Assembly: GCF_004664715.2 (NCBI RefSeq)
Contig: NC_051068.1
Coordinates: 17,232,668 to 17,296,667, forward strand
DNA length: 64,000 bases
DNA from: Peromyscus leucopus
Taxonomy: Eukaryota > Chordata > Mammalia > Rodentia > Cricetidae
Reading direction: 5' to 3'
Every line of letters starts with the position of its first letter. The stretch's first letter is position 1. The position numbers were made by a program, and so were the translations under genes. This document shows positions 46,153 through 57,639 of the stretch, in pieces. Under the pieces are notes generated by a model. That model ran no database searches. It saw only the letters and a program-made list of their open reading frames with translations, and was not told where the DNA came from.

Positions 46153-46944
46153 TCATTTTAAAACACCCCTTAAAAGTTTCAAATCACCAGCAAATAGTTT
46201 TAAATAAGGGTGTAACCATTGAATATCTCCCAATAATTTCTGAAAATCATTTAAAGTTTTTAACTCATCCTTTCTTATTTCCAATTTTTGAAGCTTTATT
46301 TCCTTAGGATATAATACATGTTGTAGATATTGAAAAGGTGGCTGTCTTTGCACTTTCTCTGGAGTGATAATTAACCCTGCATGAGTAAGACAGTGCTGAA
46401 TCTGTCCTAAGGCATCAAGCAAAATTTGTCTTTATGCCCAAGCAAAATATCATCCGTGTAATGAATAATATAATCCAGCTGAACTTGCTCTCTAACTCTT
46501 TGGATAGCTTGAGCTACAAATTTCTGACACATTGTTGGGCTACTAACTATTCCCAGGGGCAAAAACCTTCCAATGGAATCTTTTCATGGGTTCTTTACAG
46601 TTGACTGAGGGAACACTAAATGCAAATCTTTGACAGTCCTGGAGAACTAAAGGAATAGTATAAAAATAATCCTTTGAATCCAAAATAGTTTTATCCATAT
46701 TTTCTGGTATGGCAGTAGGGGTAGGCAATCCAGGCTGCAAAGCTCCCATTGGTTCTATGGTCTCATTAATTTTTCTCAAATCCTGTAATAATCTCCATTT
46801 CCCTAACTTCTTTTTTTTGATCAGGAAAATAGAATTCCAGAGAGAATTAGAAGGTTCAATATAACCACCATCCAGCTGTTTCTGTACTAACTGCTGGACA
46901 GCCTGCAGTTTTTCTTCGGTTAGGGGCCAATGATCTATCCACAC
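46153..46944 (-). pseudogene. ERV-A reverse transcriptase, fingers to thumb
   Basis: Two open pieces, 46,944-46,543 and 46,422-46,153, with a short broken stretch between. The first has the fingers and palm (KWRLLQDLRKINE, then ILDSKDYFYTIPL with the first catalytic Asp). The YxDD box reads YTDD at 46,449-46,460, inside the broken stretch. The second piece is thumb sequence (GLIITPEKVQ, LGDIQWLHPYLK). Confidence 0.87.
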
Positions 46945-47147
46945 AGGCTGATTAGATTTCCAAGTTATAGGATCTGCACGGAGTACAGGCTGCTCAATTA
47001 CCCTTTTTAAAAGTGCTCCACACCTTCCTTATTCATTTTTTTCTTTAGGGGTTAAAGTTGACATTTCTGCTAACTTTTGGTCAGGAACTCTTTGTTCATA
47101 GTTGTATCAGTATGATATAAATATACTCCCATATGGCTCCAAGCATT

Positions 47148-47726
47148 TCAACCCCACAAATTTACAGGTGAGTGAGGGACAATGTATGGCAGAAAATTCT
47201 CTTCATGACTCTCTTCATCTCTCCAGGAGAGCTCATTACTGCTCTTCTCAGGACACTGAATTTGGTCAATCCCTTGGAGCTGTGTAATAATCTCCATTTT
47301 TTGTGACAGAGCAGGCCATTGACCAGCAGATATAACAGAGAAATCTTTGCCTGTATCTAAAAGACCTGAGAAACTTTTACCATATATGACTAACATAAGT
47401 TCTGCACATTGTGGTTTTATGGCTTGTAGCCAACAGGCATCTGATGAACCAAATCCAGCCTCTCCTCTCCTATCTCTTTTAATTAGATTTTTTTTTTGTA
47501 TTGGAGGAAGTAAGATTAACTATGCAAGTCCCTGACCAATCTTTATTACTGAAATTCTTGTGGGTGAATGAGTCATCACCTTTATTCCTCCCATATAATC
47601 AGCATCAATCACTCCAGGGGCAACTAGAATTCCTTGCATGGTAGTACAACTTCTACCCAACAATAACCCCACAGAGCCCTGTGGCAAAGGTCCATAAACA
47701 CCTGTAGGGAGGGCTTGCATTCCCAT
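47148..47726 (-). pseudogene. ERV-A protease and dUTPase remnant
   Basis: Right piece (47,726-47,520): dUTPase motifs GLLLGRS and GILVAPGVIDADYMGGIKV. Left piece (47,396-47,148): aspartic protease with GLLDTGKDFSVIS, the DTG at 47,349-47,357, and the end SPVNLWG typical of the retroviral protease C-terminal block. The position after DTG is Lys rather than the usual Ala. The pieces are in different frames. Confidence 0.78.
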
Positions 47727-47939
47727 TTCAGGGGTCAGAACTGTATAGATGGAGGAACTGAGATGTAATCCAGTACTACCTGGTGTTGTTCTATAGAGGT
47801 CTTGAATATATTTCTTTGCCAGAGGATTGACTGCTGAATTACCCCAAGGTCTATCTTGTTGGGGCCTGGGGTGGGCCCCTCTGTCCTTTTCCCTGAAATG
47901 GACTCTTCTGGGTATTTACCCTTGACATACATTCACTAG

Positions 47940-49330
47940 TTCAATGTTTCTCTCTTTTACATCTTGGGCATAACCCAGGCTCTCTATTTGATCCCAAGCC
48001 CCTACTCTTGCCTGGGCACCTTCTAATATAATGTCCTATCTGTCCACACCCAAAACAACTTCCAGGAGGTCCAGTATCTTTCCCTTGTCTGGAATTAGTA
48101 TGTCTTTGCTGGTACAGAACTTCTCTCACCATTTCTCCTTGTAATGCTGCAGCTATGACTACTCCTTGATTGTAGGATGGCCCTATTACAGAACAAAGTT
48201 GGATATAGTCAGAAATGTTTCCCTACTTTCTAAGAGGGCATACATATTATGGCCTGGCATGGAACATTGGTGTTTTCATATGAAAGTTGTTTTACAAGTA
48301 AAAGCCCAGCTTCTGCTTAACTGGTAATTAACCTGCTTGCCATTTGCATTAATCTCGAAACAAAATCTTGAAATAACTCATCAGGCCCTTAGGTTGTCTT
48401 CCTGATGATGGATGTGTATTCCAAGCTCTTTTGGCAGCAGGATTAACCTGAGCATACATCACTATATCAAAATTTACCTGTTGACCCATCTCTTGATATG
48501 GGCCTTCCCCAGCAAGCATATCAAAGGTGATGGCCAATTTATTTCAGCTATAGCCTGACACGATTCTACAAACTCACTTTTCCACAGCAGATAGTCACTG
48601 CCAGATAGAAATGCTTGAGCCATTTGTTTTCAATTACCTGGGGACAAAACTTCTAAAGCAAGGCTTTCTAACAATGCTGTTTTGAAAAGAAGAGTTGGGC
48701 CATATTGTCTACATGCTGTTTTTAACTACTTAAACTATTTGAAAGGAATTGGAACATGCCTTCTTATAATATTACCTTGGCTGTCCTGCTCTTCCAAGAC
48801 AGGGAACATTTGAAAGCCTTGAATTTCTTCCCCCTTACTAGCAGCTTCCTGAAGGCTAGCTTGAAGAGGAGATGTAGTGTTGACAGAGAGGGTCCGAATT
48901 GCTTCAGAGGATCTCTGTATTATGTGAATTACAGGTTGCTTTTCCATTCTAAAAGATGCCTCCCCAGGTGAGTCTAATTCCACCCCTACAGAGGGAAGAG
49001 GAGAGACTTGGGGAGTTTCTACTTTTTCGAGTGAGAGAAGTTACTAGGCTTTTCAAGCTTTTCAGTTCCTCCTTTGTCTTCTCCCAAGACTTCTGTTCCT
49101 TAAACTTAGCTTTATGGCCAAGAGAAACCAGACCCTGTTTAAATGGTACTGTTCAAGGGATTGGGGGTTCTGCTGGCAGAGCAGAGGGTTTTGTCTCTGC
49201 CTCAGAGCCTTAGGAAAAGATTCTTTCTATTTTTCAGGGTTTGGATCTAAATTATCCGAAATTAATGCCCACAGGCCAAGGGATTTCATGGGAATCTTTT
49301 TTGGCCCATGTTCTCCATAATATTTTTACT
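47940..49330 (-). pseudogene. ERV-A gag remnant
   Basis: Nucleocapsid at 48,132-47,941 with two zinc knuckles (CFGCGQIGHYIRRC intact; second beginning CPRCKREKH). Capsid pieces lie at 48,540-48,180 (AAKRAWNTHPS, broken frames), and an upstream linker at 48,983-48,735. The frame upstream to 49,330 is broken. Confidence 0.75.
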
Positions 49331-49340
49331 GCTTAGCCTG

Positions 49341-49624
49341 ATGACCTGAATTCAATCTTGAAGAAACCCAGAATACTCCTAGAAATTTTTCTCTCATTTC
49401 TTCACTTGGAGTGTGGCATATGCACACTCCCACACCAGCACATACATGAATAATATTTAAACCCAAATAAGTGCCATTGAATTTACTTGCAGCCAAACAA
49501 CACTATGGATTTCATCTCTAAAACTCCCATAGGAGAAGTAGATAATAGACATTTTTAACTTGTCCTCTCATTGCAACGTAGACAACATGTCACAGGTAAA
49601 AACACACAGTTAAGCATTTTTCGT
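49341..49624. other. Short spacer, possible SINE fragment
   Basis: A piece near 49,328-49,370 (CTTAGCCTGATGACCTGAAT) resembles a tRNA-derived SINE head. No gene. Confidence 0.3.
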
Positions 49625-51277
49625 TGGATTTTTTATTATTATTAAGAAATTTTTATTCATTTTACATACCAACCAAAGATCCCCCCTCCACTCTCTTCCC
49701 ACCTGCAGCTTTCCCTCACAACTTATTTCAGCTTCCCACCTCCTCCAAGGCAAGGTTTCCCATGGGGAGTCAGCAGAGCCTGATACATTCAGTTGAGGCA
49801 GGTCTAAGTCCCTCATTCTTTCACCAAGGCTCCAAAAGGTATCACAACATAGGCACTGGGCTCCAAAAAACCAGCTCATGCACCAGGGATGGATCCTGTT
49901 CCCACTACCTGGGGGTCTCACAGACAGTTTAAGCTAAAGAATTGTCTCACCCATCCAGAGGGCCTAGTCCAGTAGCATGGGAGCTCCACAGCTATTGGTC
50001 CACAGTTCATGCATTTTTACTAGTTTGGCTGGCCATCTGTACATTTTTCCATCATGATCTCAATGTCCCTTTCTCATAGAATCCCTCCTCTCTCTCATCA
50101 ATTGAACTCCTGGAGCTCAACCTGGTGCACAGCCATGGATCTCTGTATCTGCTTCAGTCACTGAATGAAGGCTCATGGGGACTCCTCAGTTATTGGTCCA
50201 CAGTTCATGCATGTCCATTAGTTTGTCTGATCCTCTCTGTACTTTTTCCAATCATGGTCTCGATATTTCTTGCTCATAGAATCCCTTCTCTCTCTTATCA
50301 ACTGGATTCCTGGAGCTTGGCCTGGAACCCAGCCATGGAACTCTGCATCTGCTTCCATCAGTCACTGGAAGAGGGCTCTATGATGACAGAGCATTCAGCC
50401 ATCTGATCACCAGAGTAGGACAGTTCAGGCACTGTCTACACTATTGCCAGTAGTCTAAGGTGGGGTCATCCTTGTGGATTCTTGGGAACTTCCCTAGCAC
50501 TGTTTCTCCCCATTCCCCTGATGTCTTCATTTATCATGGTATCTCTTTCCGTGCTCTCCCACTCTGTCCTTGTTCCAGTTCAAGCCTCCCATTTCCTTAT
50601 GTTCTCATCAATAATTCCTTCCCTGCCATTACCCCCCTGACCTCCAGTTTGCTATGTAGACCTCATCCATTTCATCTTTGCTGGGCCATCCATGTGTCCT
50701 TCCTATGGTTCTCCCTGCTAGTTAGCCTCCCTGGAGCTGTGGATTCCAGTCTGGTTATACTTTGTTTTATACAATTAATATCCACTTATGAGTGAGTACA
50801 TCCCATGTTTGTCCTTCTGAGTCTGTGTTACCTCACTCGGGATGATATTTTCTAGTTCTATCCATTTGTCTGTAAATTTCATGATGCCATTATTTTTCTC
50901 TGCTAAGTAGTACTCCATTGTGTATATGTACCACATTGTTTTAATCCACTCTTCAGTTGAAGGGCATCTAGGTTGTTTCCAGCTTTGGGATATTATGAAT
51001 AATTCTGCTATAAATATAGTTGAGCATGTGTCCTTCTGGTATGATTGACCATTCCTTGGGTATATGCCCAAGAGTGGTATAGCTAGGTCTTGAGGAAGAT
51101 TGATTCCCAGTTATCTGAGAAACTGCCATACTGATTTCCAAAGTGGCTGTACAAGTTTGTATTCCCACCAACAGTGGAGGAGTGAGTGTTTCCCTTGCTC
51201 TATTTCCTCTCCAACATAAGCTGTCTTCAGTGTTTTTGATCGTAGCCATTCTGACAAGTGTAAGATGGTATCTCGGT
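49625..51277 (-). mobile_element. 5'-truncated L1, Lx-like (L1-D)
   Basis: Minus-strand L1 with the A-rich end at about 49,630, the 3' UTR to about 50,800 and the ORF2 C-terminus at 50,775-51,270 ([37 protein letters not shown]). It starts within ORF2, so it is truncated by about 5 kb. The ORF2 remnant has a frameshift near 51,050. No convincing target-site duplication. It directly abuts the LTR at 51,280. Confidence 0.85.
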
Positions 51278-51279
51278 AT

Positions 51280-51582
51280 TGATGAAATTATTGAGGCCAC
51301 TCCACATAGTTAAAAGGGAGGTTTATTTTGTGGGGTAACTCACAAGTGGAAGAATAGGTAATAGGGTTTGGGAAAGGTGTAGCACAGTCCAGCAGTATTC
51401 TCTGAAGAACTCTGCTTGGTCTACTTCCAGTGTCCAGGGTCCAGAAACCAAGAAAGCTGGCACATCTGGATCTTGGGTCTTCAGGTTCCTCTCTTGGCCC
51501 TGCCTTGTAGGCGTGACCATTACCAAACCCTCAATGGGGGGTTGGAATTTCCATATCAAAGCTGGAATGGCTACCGATTACA
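51280..51582 (-). mobile_element. Probable 3' LTR of ERV-B
   Basis: On the minus strand it begins TGTAATCGGTAGCC immediately after a polypurine tract and ends near ATTTCATCA, with AATAAA near its end (about 51,327). The polypurine tract places it as the 3' LTR of the minus-strand ERV to its right. Its start differs from the LTR at 59,464. Confidence 0.6.
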
Positions 51583-51597
51583 TCTTCCCCTTTTGTC
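51583..51597 (-). promoter_or_regulatory. Polypurine tract of ERV-B
   Basis: Minus-strand GACAAAAGGGGAAGA directly before the TG of the LTR, the expected plus-strand primer of a retrovirus. A second purine run (AAAAAGGGGGGAAAGA) lies near 53,030-53,046. Confidence 0.6.
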
Positions 51598-51887
51598 TAA
51601 ATAAGAAGTTTCTAACCTAATACAAGACTATATACAAGGGAATGGTTATCAAATATTGTCCAGGCTTAATAGATAAGATGGAACTACAACCAACGTGAAC
51701 AATATCAAGCAAGAAACACATACTAAAATCCAGAGAGGTCTAGAGCATAGGTAAATGGTATGTTACAAAAATCATTCCAAAAGGTTTCCTTTCCTAAAGA
51801 ACCTGAATCTAATACTTAATGTTCTATCTAAGATATTATATATACTAAAATAGATAGCTATATATCATATATATATACATCTAAGAT

Positions 51888-51919
<32 letters not shown>

Positions 51920-53960
51920 TATATACACTAAGTAGTAACTATAACTGTTAGTCTTCAATCCCATCAAAGAAGTGAGAAGGAATATAATGCTACCTGAGAA
52001 ATAGAAGATGGATGCAAGCAACTTTGGGGAATCTTGCAAAAATAGACAGAGACAGCTGGCAGCCTGGACAGTCACCTAATATTTCTCAGCATTGTTGGTG
52101 CATTCAAATTGGCTATAGGCCTAGAGTATCTGACAGACCATTTTCAGAAGCAGAATTCTGAAAGACCATCTTACTCTGTCTTGGCAGAGTTCAGAAGTCA
52201 CTTTTCCTTGTGTTCCACTTTTCCAGAAGGACAGCACTTGTATTGTCAGCAGTTGAGGCAAGGGCTCAACTTTGCCCAACAGGCCATTTTGTGCCAAGAA
52301 GACAAACTTCCAAATGGAAATGTCTTAGAAGCCCAACGTTCTCTTGGTATCAAATTGTTGCTGCTAGGTGCAATTGTGTCTCATGTCAACAGAATTCTAA
52401 GTTATTTAAATGCCATATTCTCTAGGTCTATGAAGTGTTTGAAGATTACCTGTCCATCCGACCTATGTATCTGTAAATCTGAATAACCTAAATAACTAAC
52501 TAGATATGACAAGCATAGGTGACAATAAATCTAGAAGTCTTATCTACCTAAATAACCTAAGGACTAATGCTTCATGTAAAACAAGGTAAACAATCTATAA
52601 GCAAATGTATGGTAAAGGGCAATGACGTCAAAATTTTGACAATACACAAGATATTTATAATAGAAGTAGGAATGTATAATGCAATATGCAATATGACAAT
52701 AATCTTAAATATATATCAATATACAGAATATCCTAAACATAAGTAGAACATACATACAGTATGATAGATATAAATTTACATTTGTATCAATATAAAAATA
52801 TTTCAAATAAGAGTAGAAATATATGTACATTATAACAAATATAGTTCTGTATTTGTATCAATATACAAATTATCTTAAACAGGAATATAAAAGTAGTTTA
52901 CATTTTATCAACATATAAGAATCCATAACAGTGCCAATTATCTAAGGCTGCTATTCTACTAAATTTGTTTACTAGTACATATAATAATCTACCATAATAT
53001 CTTATACCTATCCATTCCATTTATTCTTTCCCCCCTTTTTGAGACACTTTTTCTTTTCTTAAGGAGAATACTGAGTTTAATATTTTCTTCCACCCCCAAC
53101 CCTATAACCATCATCCATAACCCTGAGAAATATGAAACCTTAGGGAGAAGAGGTGTCGTTTTCTTAGAATTGCTTCCTGCTGTTTAGGGGGTTGTGGTAT
53201 CTTTGTTGGGTACTGTAAGAAAGCTCAGATAGTTAAATCTCAGTTAGACTAACTGTAGATTCCACAGCAAGTCTCAGAGTAATGGGTAAGATTATCTGAA
53301 ATTCTGGCAAGAAGTGTAATATGATGACGATTACCATGGCATCATTCTGGATTGGGTAGAGTTGTTGTTGGGGCCACATCTTCCTTCTGGAGACGTCAGA
53401 TATTGCTATTGGAAAAAGTGATTTTTTATCAAAATGGAAAGTTTGGATTTAAAGATGCCATGACATGTAAAAAAGGATTCTGAGAAATCAAGAGTGAGCA
53501 TGTAGAGAATTAGAATCTTGAAGACAATGGTTCCTATTTATTGATTTCCACCTGTCCCACACCAGAGGATTCTTCTGGTTTTGGACTGAAGAATCTCTCA
53601 ACCTTTTCTTTTAGCAATATGCTTGGGTTTAGAGAAGGAGTGAGCCAATTTCATCTCCAAAGCCAGCTTGGTTTATAATTGAATTGGAACCACAACTTTT
53701 CTAGATTGATAGGGATATAGATGTTAGACAGTGAGATTTTTACCTTGTGTAGATTGGTACCAATAGATTTTTCCTTTCTGCTGTAAATATCTGGATATCC
53801 AAGGCCTTATGATTTCTGGAAGATGGGTATTTCCATTATCCTGAAAAGACAAAAGCAGAACCCTACCCCAACCTTTGATTGTTAAATTTTTCTTACAACT
53901 TGTAGAGATGTCACATTGGTGGATGAGCTTTTAATTATCCTCATCAAGGGGTTTCTGCTG
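51598..53960. other. ERV-B 3' region without recognised env
   Basis: About 2.4 kb between the pol end and the LTR. AT-rich with a (TA)n run at about 51,885-51,910. On the plus strand 52,109-52,486 is open for 125 codons, but it has no recognised domain and opposes the ERV. No envelope motifs were seen. Confidence 0.45.
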
Positions 53961-53966
53961 TTTGAA

Positions 53967-54780
53967 TCAAATTTTTATTAATTTTGTTGGTATCCATATC
54001 TTTTCTTCTCCTACAGAAACAAAAGCAAAACCCCTTCCCCAATGTAGAACATATCCAAGTTTCCATTCTGAAGACAACACATCTTTGAAATAAACCAGTT
54101 GGTTTAGCTCAGGAGTTTTGTCTGTTGTCCAATGTCTCTCCACAGCTATTGCTCCTTTCTCGTCAGCATTGAGAAAACTCAAAGTTAATAAAGCGCTATG
54201 CAATCTATTTCATGGAATCATTGTTACCTATTGCTGTTTATTTAGCATATCCTTTAAAGTTTGATTGGATCTTTCTATGACTGCTTGGCCTACGGGATTG
54301 TGTGGTATACCTGTAACATGCTTTATATTGTACTAAGCAAAGAACTGTCTCATTTTATTGGAGACATATGCTGGGGTATTGTCTTTCTTAATTTGTATAG
54401 CTATTCCCATGATGGCCATAACTTCTAATAGGTGTGTAATCACAGAATCAGCCTTTTAAGAAATCATAGGGGTTACCCACTGAATCCTGAATAGGTGTCA
54501 GTGGTATGGTGTACATACTTTAATCTTCCAAAGTCTGCAAAATGTAGCACATCCAGCTTCCAAAGTTTATTTCTTTGTATACCTTTTGGATTGCTCCCTG
54601 CAGGTATTGGAGTTTGATTATAGAAGGAACAAGTAGGACATTTTTTTCCACAATATCCTTAGCTTGTTGCCATGTGATGGAAAAATCCTTCTTCAAACCT
54701 TTGCTATTTACATGGTATTTCTTATGAAATTCTGAGTCTTCTAGCACATTACCTATTAGTAACTGATCAATCTCATAATT
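53967..54780 (-). pseudogene. ERV-B integrase remnant
   Basis: The Zn-binding region HKKYHVNSKGLKKDF starts near 54,730, with the Cys pair in a shifted frame. The first core Asp lies in KLDVLHFADFGRL near 54,530, the second core block is decayed, and the Glu region (VIERSN) lies near 54,270. The C-terminal domain (54,203-53,967) ends WIPTKLIKI. Several frame changes. Confidence 0.8.
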
Positions 54781-55355
54781 ACATAGTGCTAGAAGTCCTG
54801 GCAAACCTGTATGGGATCTGATATGTGATATATATATATATATATATATATATAATCTTGGATGTTTCCTTTTTCTGATGATTTCCTGCAATTGTTTGTA
54901 TAATGAAGTTAATTCTGTATTATCAAGAATAAATTCAGCAGTTTCAATATGTAAAACAACTCTCTCACCATATTGAGAGTCAGTGACTATATTGATGGGT
55001 TCCGTGAAGTCCATCAGTACCATAAGGATGGCATACAATTCTGCCTTTTGTACAGAGTTGTACCACTTTGCACCACTTTACTTAAGTCTCCTGATTTGTA
55101 TCCTGCTTTCCCTGATTTATTTGCATCTGTATAGAGTGTGAGGACTCCAGAAATTGGTTTTTGTCCTACAATGTGAGGAAGGACCCATTCAGTCTTCTTT
55201 ATGAATTCTATTCTCTTGCTTTTGGGATAATGGTTATTAATAGCTCCCAAAAAGTTACTGTAGGATCCCTGCCAGTACTTATTATCTTTCCGTAGTGATG
55301 AAATTTCCTCATTAGTTAAATGTACTACAATTTCTGCTAGGCCCAATCCTGTCAA
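54600..55355 (-). pseudogene. ERV-B RNase H with an internal TA microsatellite
   Basis: RNase H motifs are LTLYTDANKSGKAGYK (first Asp), NIVTDSQYGERV (third Asp), and HIRSHTGLPG. A (TA)n run at 54,829-54,854 lies between the last two and reads in frame as a Tyr-Ile run. A frame change occurs near 55,030. Confidence 0.82.
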
Positions 55356-55846
55356 CTAGTGAAGTCTTAATTTACCTTTTTCAATCAAATCAGAGATCTT
55401 TTCTATATAAGTCTTTAATTTCTTATTTGGTTTACATGGTAGGAATATCCGTTCCAACATAATATCTTCCCTCTGCATCAAAATACTTGTGGGGGCATGT
55501 CTGGATGTTATTATGACAAGAATGCATTTAAGTTCTGGATCCAAAAGATCTACATATGCTTCTCAAATTGTCTTTTCTACTAGAGCCAATTCCTTCTCAG
55601 CTTCAGCTGATAATTCTCTTGGAGTATTTAATTCTTTGTCCCCTTCTAGAGTAATAGCCAAATTTTGTAGCCCATCTTTGGGTATTTCCACGATACTCAG
55701 TAAGTTAGAAATGCTTCCAAACAACATTTGAAAATCATTAAGAGTCTTCAATCAATCTCTCCTTAGTTGTACCTTTTGGGGTCTAATTTTTTGTATCTCT
55801 ATCTTATATCCTAAGTAATTAATAGAATCTTCTCTTTGTATTTTTT

Positions 55847-56029
55847 AAAAGCTTTATTACTTTATTATATATACAGTATTCTACCTTCATGTATGTCTGC
55901 AGGCCAGAAGAGGGCACCAGATCTCATTATAGATAGTTTTGAGCCACCATGTAGTTGCTGGGAGTTGAACTCAGCACCTCTGGAAGAGCAGCCAGTGCGC
56001 TTAACCTCTGAGCCAACTCTCCAGCCCTC
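55847..56029 (-). mobile_element. B2/B3-family SINE
   Basis: Reverse orientation, body GCCAGAAGAGGGCACCAGAT, head CTGAGCCAACTCTCCAGCCC. The target-site duplications lie at 55,832-55,846 and 56,030-56,044 (one mismatch). Inserted in ERV-B pol. Confidence 0.9.
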
Positions 56030-56376
56030 CTCTTTTTATTTTTTCAGGAGCAATTTGCAGTCCCCAGTGAGGCAAAACTTTTTTTGCTTTTTCAAATATG
56101 CTTTCTAATGTGTCTAACTTCACATCAGGTAATAGCATACCATCCATATACTGATAAATGATGGATTGTGGAAACTTTACATGAATTATCTCCAATGGTT
56201 TTTGCACAAAGTGTTGGTACAAGGTAGGGCTGTTTAACATTCCCTGTAGGAGAACCTTCCATTGATATTTCTTGACTGGCTGGGAATTGTTATAATTAGG
56301 TACTGTGAAGGCAAATTTTTCTCTATCATTTTCTTGTAAGGGTATGGTAAAGAAACAGTCTTTTAAGTCAATAACT

Positions 56377-56563
56377 TTTTTTCTGAGACAGGGTTTCTCT
56401 CTGTAACTTTGTGCCTTTCCTGGAACTCACTCTGTAGCCCAGGCTGGCCTCAAACTCACAGAGATCCACCTGGCTCTGCCTCCCAAGTACTGGGATTAGA
56501 GGTGTGCACAAACACCGCCTGGCAGGCGAGGTTCCTCTTAGTATTCTTTTTTTAAAAAAAGAT

Positions 56564-56598
<35 letters not shown>

Positions 56599-56762
56599 TT
56601 ATGTATACAGTATTCTGCCTGCATGTGTCACTGCAGGCCAGAAGAGGGCACCAGATCTCATTACAAATGGTTGTGAAACACCATGTAGTTGCTGGGAAGT
56701 GAACTCAGGACTTTTTGGAAGAGCAGTCGGTGCTCTTAAACACTGAGCCATCTCTTTAGCCC
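56377..56762 (-). mobile_element. Composite B1 plus B2/B3 SINE insertion
   Basis: A reverse B1 (56,377-56,525) and a reverse B2/B3 with a (TTTA)n tail (about 56,547-56,762) lie inside one pair of 14-bp target-site duplications, TTAAGTCAATAACT, at 56,363-56,376 and 56,763-56,776. About 20 bp of unplaced sequence lies between them. Either the B1 is nested or a linked pair moved together. Confidence 0.85.
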
Positions 56763-57239
56763 TTAAGTCAATAACTATTATAGGCCATTCTTTGGGTAGC
56801 AGAGTGGACAAGGGCATGCCAGTCTGTAGGAAGCCCCTCAGCTGAATTACTTTATTAATAGCTCTCAGATCTGTCAGCATTCTCCAATTACCAGACTTTT
56901 TTTTTAAATAACAAATAAGGGAGAATTCCAAGGGCTGGGAGATTCCTTATATTGTTGAGCATTTAACTGCTCTTGAACCAGCTGTTCTAAATCTTGTAGC
57001 TTCTCTTTTGTCAAGGGCCATTGTCCAACCCAGACAGGTTTATTAGTTAGTCATTTTAAAGTTAAGGCAGTTGGTACTTCTGAGAGTTCATCAGCAGTTG
57101 TGCTCTGTTTGTGTACAGCATGAATGGTTGGTGACTGTTTTTTATATCATGGTATGATATTGTTCCTAGAAACATGCATTGATCTCTCTTCCTTTTCTGA
57201 GAGTGAAGGAATTTTAATCTGGGTATTCCACTGTTGTTA

Positions 57240-57480
57240 CAAATCTCAGCCCCAAAGATTTACTGCTACATATGCTACATATGGCTTTAGCCTTCCTCTC
57301 TGTCCTTCTGGCCCTATGCATTCAACCCATCTTGAACTCTGTTTTATCTGAGATAGGGTTCCAATCTGTAAAAGGTGGGCATCTACCTCTTGAAGAGGCC
57401 AATTCGGTTGCCATGATTTTGGTGTAAGTATAGTCACATCTGCACCTGTGTCTACCAGGCCCTCTAGAACCAGGACATTA
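57240..57480 (-). pseudogene. ERV-B protease remnant
   Basis: The frame starting at 57,437 reads LTPKSWQPNWPLQEVDAHLL, then CIGPEGQRGRLKPYVA and VNLWG. Just upstream, in the same direction, is a DTGADVTI-like active site in the 57,440-57,465 region. Closely similar to the ERV-C protease. Confidence 0.75.
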
Positions 57481-57639
57481 ATTTGAATTCTAAGCTTCGG
57501 TCTTTGTTCATTTATGGAAGTCTGCCAAAATATTTATTTTACTGTATTCTTTGGAAATTGTGATTCATCTATCAGAGCTGTTTTATCATTCATTGCAGTA
57601 TCGGTTTTTACATTAGTCATTGCTTTATTCAGTTGTCCT

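Larger units (their letters stand above)
44390..49340 (-). mobile_element. Class II (betaretrovirus-like) ERV, degraded (ERV-A)
   Basis: On the minus strand, right to left, it reads gag (49,330-47,940), protease with dUTPase (about 47,730-47,150), reverse transcriptase and RNase H (46,944-45,325) and integrase (45,165-44,480). No env and no LTR pair were identified. Every module carries stops or shifts, so this is an old fossil copy. The presence of dUTPase in the pro region separates it from the other two ERVs in the window. Confidence 0.88.
55356..56950 (-). pseudogene. ERV-B reverse transcriptase, split by SINEs
   Basis: Fingers at 56,931-56,770 (NWRMLTDLRAINKVIQ), palm and YxDD at 56,240-56,050, and thumb and connection at 55,830-55,356. 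The catalytic box reads YMDG at 56,139-56,150 where YMDD is required, so the enzyme is dead. A composite SINE insertion (56,377-56,762) and a B2/B3 (55,847-56,029) split the gene. Confidence 0.85.

Noticed and set aside
52109..52486. 125-codon plus-strand ORF in the ERV-B 3' region
   Set aside because: No recognised domain, opposite to the ERV, and in AT-rich decayed sequence. It is kept only as a note.
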